The notes under the pieces were generated by a model. The model ran no database searches. It worked only from the letters and a program-made list of their open reading frames with translations, and was not told the DNA's origin. A DNA stretch of 46,782 nucleotides from Acidobacteriota bacterium (GTDB lineage Bacteria; Acidobacteriota; Terriglobia; Terriglobales; Acidobacteriaceae): NCBI GenBank assembly GCA_021790995.1, contig JAJYFA010000012.1:1-46782 (forward strand). The letters run 5' to 3'. The position numbers were made by a program, and so were the translations under genes. Positions within the stretch are counted from its first letter, which is position 1; each line of letters starts with the position of its first letter. Positions 43,322 through 46,782 of the stretch are shown here, piece by piece.

Positions 43322-45316
43322 CTTTACCAGCTTCTTCGCCCGCGCCGCAACGTTCTCCGGGCTGAAACCGAGTTCCTTCATCGCGACTGGTCCGGGCGCA
43401 GAGACGCCGAAACGGTCGAGCCCCAGCACGTCGCCGTTCGAGCCCACATACTTCCACCAGCCCAGCGACGAGCCAGCCTCGATCGCCAGCTTGGGCACGC
43501 CTGCCGGAAGCACGCTAGCCTTGTACTCTGCCGATTGCTCGTCGAAGAGCTTCCAGCTTGGGAAGCTGACCACACGCGCGCGAATCCCTTCGGCGGCGAG
43601 CAGTTTGGCCGCTTCCACCGCCGGCCAAACCTCGGAGCCGCTGCCGACGAGAATCACCTGCGGACTGGTCACGTCTTCCAGCACGTAGGCGCCCTTGCTC
43701 ACGCTTGCGTAAATGTCGCGGTTCGTTACGTCGATCACCGGCACATTCTGCCGCGTCAACGCGAAGATGCACGGACCCTTCCGCTCGAGCGCCAGCCGCC
43801 ACGAGGCCGCTGTCTCGTTGGCGTCGGCGGGGTGGAAATCCGCGATGTGCGGTACCGCGCGCAGCGCCATCAACTGCTCGATGGGCTCGTGCGTGGGGCC
43901 GTCTTCGCCCACGCCGATCGAGTCGTGCGTGAAGACGAAGAGCGAATGCACCTCCATGATCGCCGCCATGCGCAGCGCCGGTTTGGCGTAGTCGGAAAAC
44001 ACAAAGAACGTCGATCCGAAGGGCCTCAAACCACCGTGCGCCGCCATGCCGTTCACTGCCGCGCACATGGCCAGTTCGCGCACGCCGAAGAAAACATTGC
44101 GCCCGGCCGGATCGTCGGCAAAATGCGGGCTTGACTTGAAGATGGTCTTGGTCGAAGCTGTCAGATCCGCCGCGCCGCCGAACAACTCCGGCACCGTGTC
44201 GAAGATCGCGTTCATGACCTGTTGGCCTGCATTGCGCGTCGCAATCGGCTTTTCGGCGCCGAAGCTGGGAATCGACTTCTCCCATCCGGCCTTCAATGTG
44301 CCCGCTTGCGTACGTTCGAACTCCGCCGCCAACTCGGGGAATGCGGCCTTGTAGCCGGCAAAGAGCTTGTTCCACTCGGTCTCGGCCGAGGCTCCGCGCT
44401 TCTGCGCCTGACGCCAGTTGGCCAGCGCATCGTCGGGCACCACAAAGCTCTGGTCCTCGGGGAAGCCGAAGAATTTCTTGGTCGCTGCCGCGTCGGCCGC
44501 GCCCATGGCTTCGCCATGCACCTTGTTGGTCCCGGCTTTGGGGCTGCCGTAGCCGATCACGGTGCGCACCCCGATCAACGAGGGCTTGTCGTCAACGGCC
44601 TTCGCGGCCGCGATCGCGGCTTCAATGCCGCCCAGGTCGTTGCCGTCGGCTACGCGCTCGACGTGCCAGTTGTAGGCCTCGAATCGCTTGTAAACGTCCT
44701 CGGTGAAGCTCCAACTAGTGGGGCCGTCGAGCGAGATCAGATTGTCATCGTAAAGCACGATCAGCTTGCCCAGCTTGAGCGTTCCGGCCAGCGAAGCCGC
44801 CTCGTGCGACAGGCCCTCCATCAGGTCGCCGTCGCCGCAAAGCACGTAGGTATGATGATCTACCACATTGAAACCAGGCCGGTTGTAAACGGCGGCCAGA
44901 TGCTTCTCCGCCATGGCCATGCCGACGCCCATGGCGAATCCCTGGGCCAGCGGCCCGGTCGTCGCCTCCACGCCATCGGTGACGCCAAACTCCGGATGGC
45001 CCGGCGTCAGCGTCCCAAACTGGCGGAAGCCCTTCAGGTCGTCGAGCGTCAGCTTGTACCCGGACAAGAACAGCGACCCGTACAGCAACATGGACGCATG
45101 TCCGCCGGAGAGCACGAAGCGGTCGCGGTCAGCCCACTTGGAGTGCGCCGGGTTGTGCTTCATGATCTTGCCAAAGAGCGCATAGGCAATGGGCGCGCAG
45201 CCCAACGGCGCGCCTGGATGGCCGCACTTGGCGTTTTCAATAGCGTCCACTGCGAGCAGACGCAGCGTGTTGATCGAAAGCTGGTCGAGAGAGACTGAAG
45301 CGGTGCTGGAAGCCAT
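43316..45316 (-). CDS. tkt: Transketolase
   Basis: The 666-residue ThDP enzyme has [57 protein letters not shown], the ThDP-binding [18 protein letters not shown] with [16 protein letters not shown], and the PYR-domain [27 protein letters not shown]. It transfers two-carbon ketol units in the non-oxidative pentose phosphate pathway and makes erythrose-4-phosphate for aromatic synthesis. ATG 45316 is the start. The stop codon sits within an intergenic repeat that spans to rpiB. Confidence 0.97.
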   Translation of the reverse strand: MASSTASVSLDQLSINTLRLLAVDAIENAKCGHPGAPLGCAPIAYALFGKIMKHNPAHSKWADRDRFVLSGGHASMLLYGSLFLSGYKLTLDDLKGFRQFGTLTPGHPEFGVTDGVEATTGPLAQGFAMGVGMAMAEKHLAAVYNRPGFNVVDHHTYVLCGDGDLMEGLSHEAASLAGTLKLGKLIVLYDDNLISLDGPTSWSFTEDVYKRFEAYNWHVERVADGNDLGGIEAAIAAAKAVDDKPSLIGVRTVIGYGSPKAGTNKVHGEAMGAADAAATKKFFGFPEDQSFVVPDDALANWRQAQKRGASAETEWNKLFAGYKAAFPELAAEFERTQAGTLKAGWEKSIPSFGAEKPIATRNAGQQVMNAIFDTVPELFGGAADLTASTKTIFKSSPHFADDPAGRNVFFGVRELAMCAAVNGMAAHGGLRPFGSTFFVFSDYAKPALRMAAIMEVHSLFVFTHDSIGVGEDGPTHEPIEQLMALRAVPHIADFHPADANETAASWRLALERKGPCIFALTRQNVPVIDVTNRDIYASVSKGAYVLEDVTSPQVILVGSGSEVWPAVEAAKLLAAEGIRARVVSFPSWKLFDEQSAEYKASVLPAGVPKLAIEAGSSLGWWKYVGSNGDVLGLDRFGVSAPGPVAMKELGFSPENVAARAKKLVKQ

Positions 45317-45398
45317 GATTGTCTTTGGAAATCCTTTTTGTTGAAATAGGAGTGCGTGGGCCCGGACGGCGATCCATTGCGTCTACCTTGACCCCTCT

Positions 45399-45426
45399 AT
45401 TGTATCGAAGCCGAGTGGCCTGACCA
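45399..45426 (-). promoter_or_regulatory. Candidate tkt promoter
   Basis: On the minus strand TGGTCA (45421-45426, four of six), 16 bases, then TACAAT (45399-45404, five of six). It gives a leader of about 75 bases before tkt. Confidence 0.5.
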
Positions 45427-45459
45427 CCTGCCTCTCGCGCCGCGCCGCTGACTTGCTCC

Positions 45460-45483
45460 TCAGTCCCTCAGTCCCTTAGTCCC
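45460..45483 (-). repeat. Three tandem 8-bp GGGACTRA units ending aroB
   Basis: On the minus strand GGGACTAA, GGGACTGA, GGGACTGA form three direct copies that encode the last residues of AroB and its TGA stop. They resemble the GGGACTAG unit near the end of rsmH. Confidence 0.75.
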
Positions 45484-46587
45484 TGTTGTTCTCGCCCGCT
45501 CCAGCATGTACTTCACCGCCGCGTCGAGTTCTGTGGCCGTCACGTCTTCCACCACGCCTGCGTCGCCGATGCCGATGGGCAGCACGAACCGCCGCACCCC
45601 GCCGACGTTCTTTTTATCGCTTCCCGTGGCGGCGAGCACACGCGCCGCGCTCACCTTCAACGCCGGCAGCGGACCGTAGCGATAGATGAGCTTCTCCATC
45701 CGCTCCATCTGCGCGCCGGTAATGGTGTTGCGCCGCCGCGCCACAGCCAGAGCCGCCACCATGCCCCAGGCGACCGCCTCGCCGTGCAGCATGGCCTTGT
45801 AGCGCGTGGCCTGCTCGAGCGCATGGCCCACCGTGTGGCCAAAGTTCAGGATCATGCGCAGCCCGCCTTCGCGCTCGTCGCGCCGCACCACGTCGGCCTT
45901 CATCCGGATCGAGGCCACAATCACGCGTTCCAGCGCCTTCGGTTCGCGGTTGAGGATCGCGTCCGCGTGCTCTTCCATGAAGCGCACCAGGCCGCGGTCG
46001 CGAATGATGCCCGCCTTCACGCTCTCCATCAGCCCCGCTCGCAGTTCGCGGTCCGGCAGCGTGCCCAGCACGCCGATGTCGGCGAAGACGGCCCGCGGCT
46101 GCAGGAAGTTGCCGACAAGATTCTTGCCCTCGGGCAGGTTCACACCCACCTTGCCGCCCACGCTCGAATCCACCTGCGAGAGGAAGGTCGTTGGCGCCTG
46201 CACGTAGGGAATGCCGCGCATGAAGATCGCCGCCACGAACCCGCCAACGTCGCCCACGATGCCGCCGCCAAAGGCGATCAGGAACGATCCGCGGTCGCCC
46301 CCGGCGCGAATCATCTCGCGCGTCAGCCGCTCCACGTTTTTCATGGTTTTGTGCTGCTCGCCCTGGGGAAGGAACAGCGCGATCGGCGGCTCAATCCGCG
46401 ATCGCACGAAAGACGAGCAAAATGTCTCGCCCCACAAGGCCCAGATCTCCGGCGAGGTCAGCACGAAGACCCGCCGCGGAAGACGCCCCGCCGCCCGCTC
46501 GATGCGCGCGGCCAGAGTCTCCAGCAAGCCACTGCCAGTGATTACGTCGTACTTCGCCGATGGTGTTTCCACTCGAATGGTCTGCAC
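45460..46587 (-). CDS. aroB: 3-dehydroquinate synthase
   Basis: The 375-residue enzyme matches AroB: LPQGEQHKTMKNVERL, IAFGGGIVGDVGGFVAAIFMRGIPYVQAPTTFLSQVDSSVGGKVGVNLPEGKNLVG (NAD and metal site), FADIGVLGTLPDRELRAGLME, and ILNFGHTVGHALEQ with its zinc-ligand His. It converts DAHP to 3-dehydroquinate, step two of the shikimate pathway. The start is GTG 46587. The last residues (TKGLRD) are encoded by tandem 8-bp repeats and may not be native. tkt, which makes the erythrose-4-phosphate for this pathway, is next. The 195 bases to the window edge show no gene. Confidence 0.95.
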   Translation of the reverse strand: MQTIRVETPSAKYDVITGSGLLETLAARIERAAGRLPRRVFVLTSPEIWALWGETFCSSFVRSRIEPPIALFLPQGEQHKTMKNVERLTREMIRAGGDRGSFLIAFGGGIVGDVGGFVAAIFMRGIPYVQAPTTFLSQVDSSVGGKVGVNLPEGKNLVGNFLQPRAVFADIGVLGTLPDRELRAGLMESVKAGIIRDRGLVRFMEEHADAILNREPKALERVIVASIRMKADVVRRDEREGGLRMILNFGHTVGHALEQATRYKAMLHGEAVAWGMVAALAVARRRNTITGAQMERMEKLIYRYGPLPALKVSAARVLAATGSDKKNVGGVRRFVLPIGIGDAGVVEDVTATELDAAVKYMLERARTTGTKGLRD

Positions 46588-46782
46588 AATGACTTCATTT
46601 TAGTGGGCCGCCGCGAAGATCGGGCAGTTGCCGCCGTCCCGCTTTCCGGAGAGGCAGTGTTCAATCGAGTGCTCCCCGCTGCCTGTCTCTGTTTGACACT
46701 GATTGTCTCTGCGCTTGACACAACCGCCCGCTCCCTTGATTCTTAACAGTTCCGCTATTTTCTTGAGATTGTTTCCCGGGAG

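Noticed and set aside
1-46782. CRISPR arrays, tRNA/rRNA genes and prophage genes
   Set aside because: I found no regularly spaced direct repeats of CRISPR size, no tRNA-like cloverleaf in the intergenic regions I read, and no phage structural or integrase genes.

Overview
The window is about 46.8 kb of GC-rich chromosomal DNA, almost certainly from an acidobacterium (class Terriglobia or a close relative). This is inferred from an acidobacterial-type VWFA-related secreted protein, a DUF5715-like protein, gene content typical of that group, and short intergenic palindromic repeats of a kind I associate from memory with acidobacterial genomes. I see no prophage, plasmid, CRISPR or rRNA/tRNA genes. 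Most of the window is conserved housekeeping DNA, with small accessory patches between the core operons.

Layout. 1-2.3 kb: the 3' end of an M48 metalloprotease gene, convergent with an rpsP-khpA-rimM operon that lacks the usual trmD-rplS tail. 2.4-3.5 kb: an internally deleted IS with 21-bp inverted ends. 3.7-7.1 kb: a cytidylate-kinase-like protein, a secreted VWFA protein and a YwiC-like membrane protein. 7.4-9.9 kb: glmS and trmO. 10.2-15.0 kb: the start of a division and cell wall (dcw) cluster, mraZ-rsmH-ftsL-ftsI, with a well-formed MraZ-type operator upstream. 15.2-17.8 kb: a divergent membrane pyrophosphatase. 18.0-21.2 kb: an HTH-Mop regulator, a repeat mosaic, an outer-membrane beta-barrel candidate and an AAA+/Fis protein lacking the sigma54-contact loop. 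21.3-25.9 kb: a DUF5715-like putative peptidase, a proline-rich anchored protein, and two zinc-ribbon membrane proteins, one of the PrsW family. 26.2-29.8 kb: an adenosylcobalamin-dependent ribonucleotide reductase preceded by an NrdR-box-like palindrome and a promoter. 29.9-35.7 kb: an anaerobic sulfatase-maturase-like radical SAM protein, an MFS transporter, and a MarR regulator divergent from a TonB-dependent receptor. 36-46.6 kb: a minus-strand block of transaldolase, FAH-family hydrolase, an FN3 lipoprotein, a UvrD/PcrA helicase, a HAD hydrolase, rpiB, transketolase and aroB.

How the genes work together. tkt, rpiB and tal supply the non-oxidative pentose phosphate pathway, and tkt provides erythrose-4-phosphate for aroB's pathway. 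glmS feeds UDP-GlcNAc and peptidoglycan synthesis, and rsmH, ftsL and ftsI carry that into division. rpsP, khpA, rimM and trmO act on ribosome and tRNA maturation. The cobalamin-dependent NrdJ and a TonB receptor of BtuB-like size lie a few kilobases apart, so a shared B12 link is possible but unproven.

The most notable non-coding features are a 10-bp-periodic TTGGN operator before mraZ; an NrdR box before nrdJ; a pair of REP-like palindromes inserted in frame inside the helicase gene; and inverted or tandem short repeats that supply or abut the stop codons of rsmH, tkt, aroB and the HTH-Mop gene.
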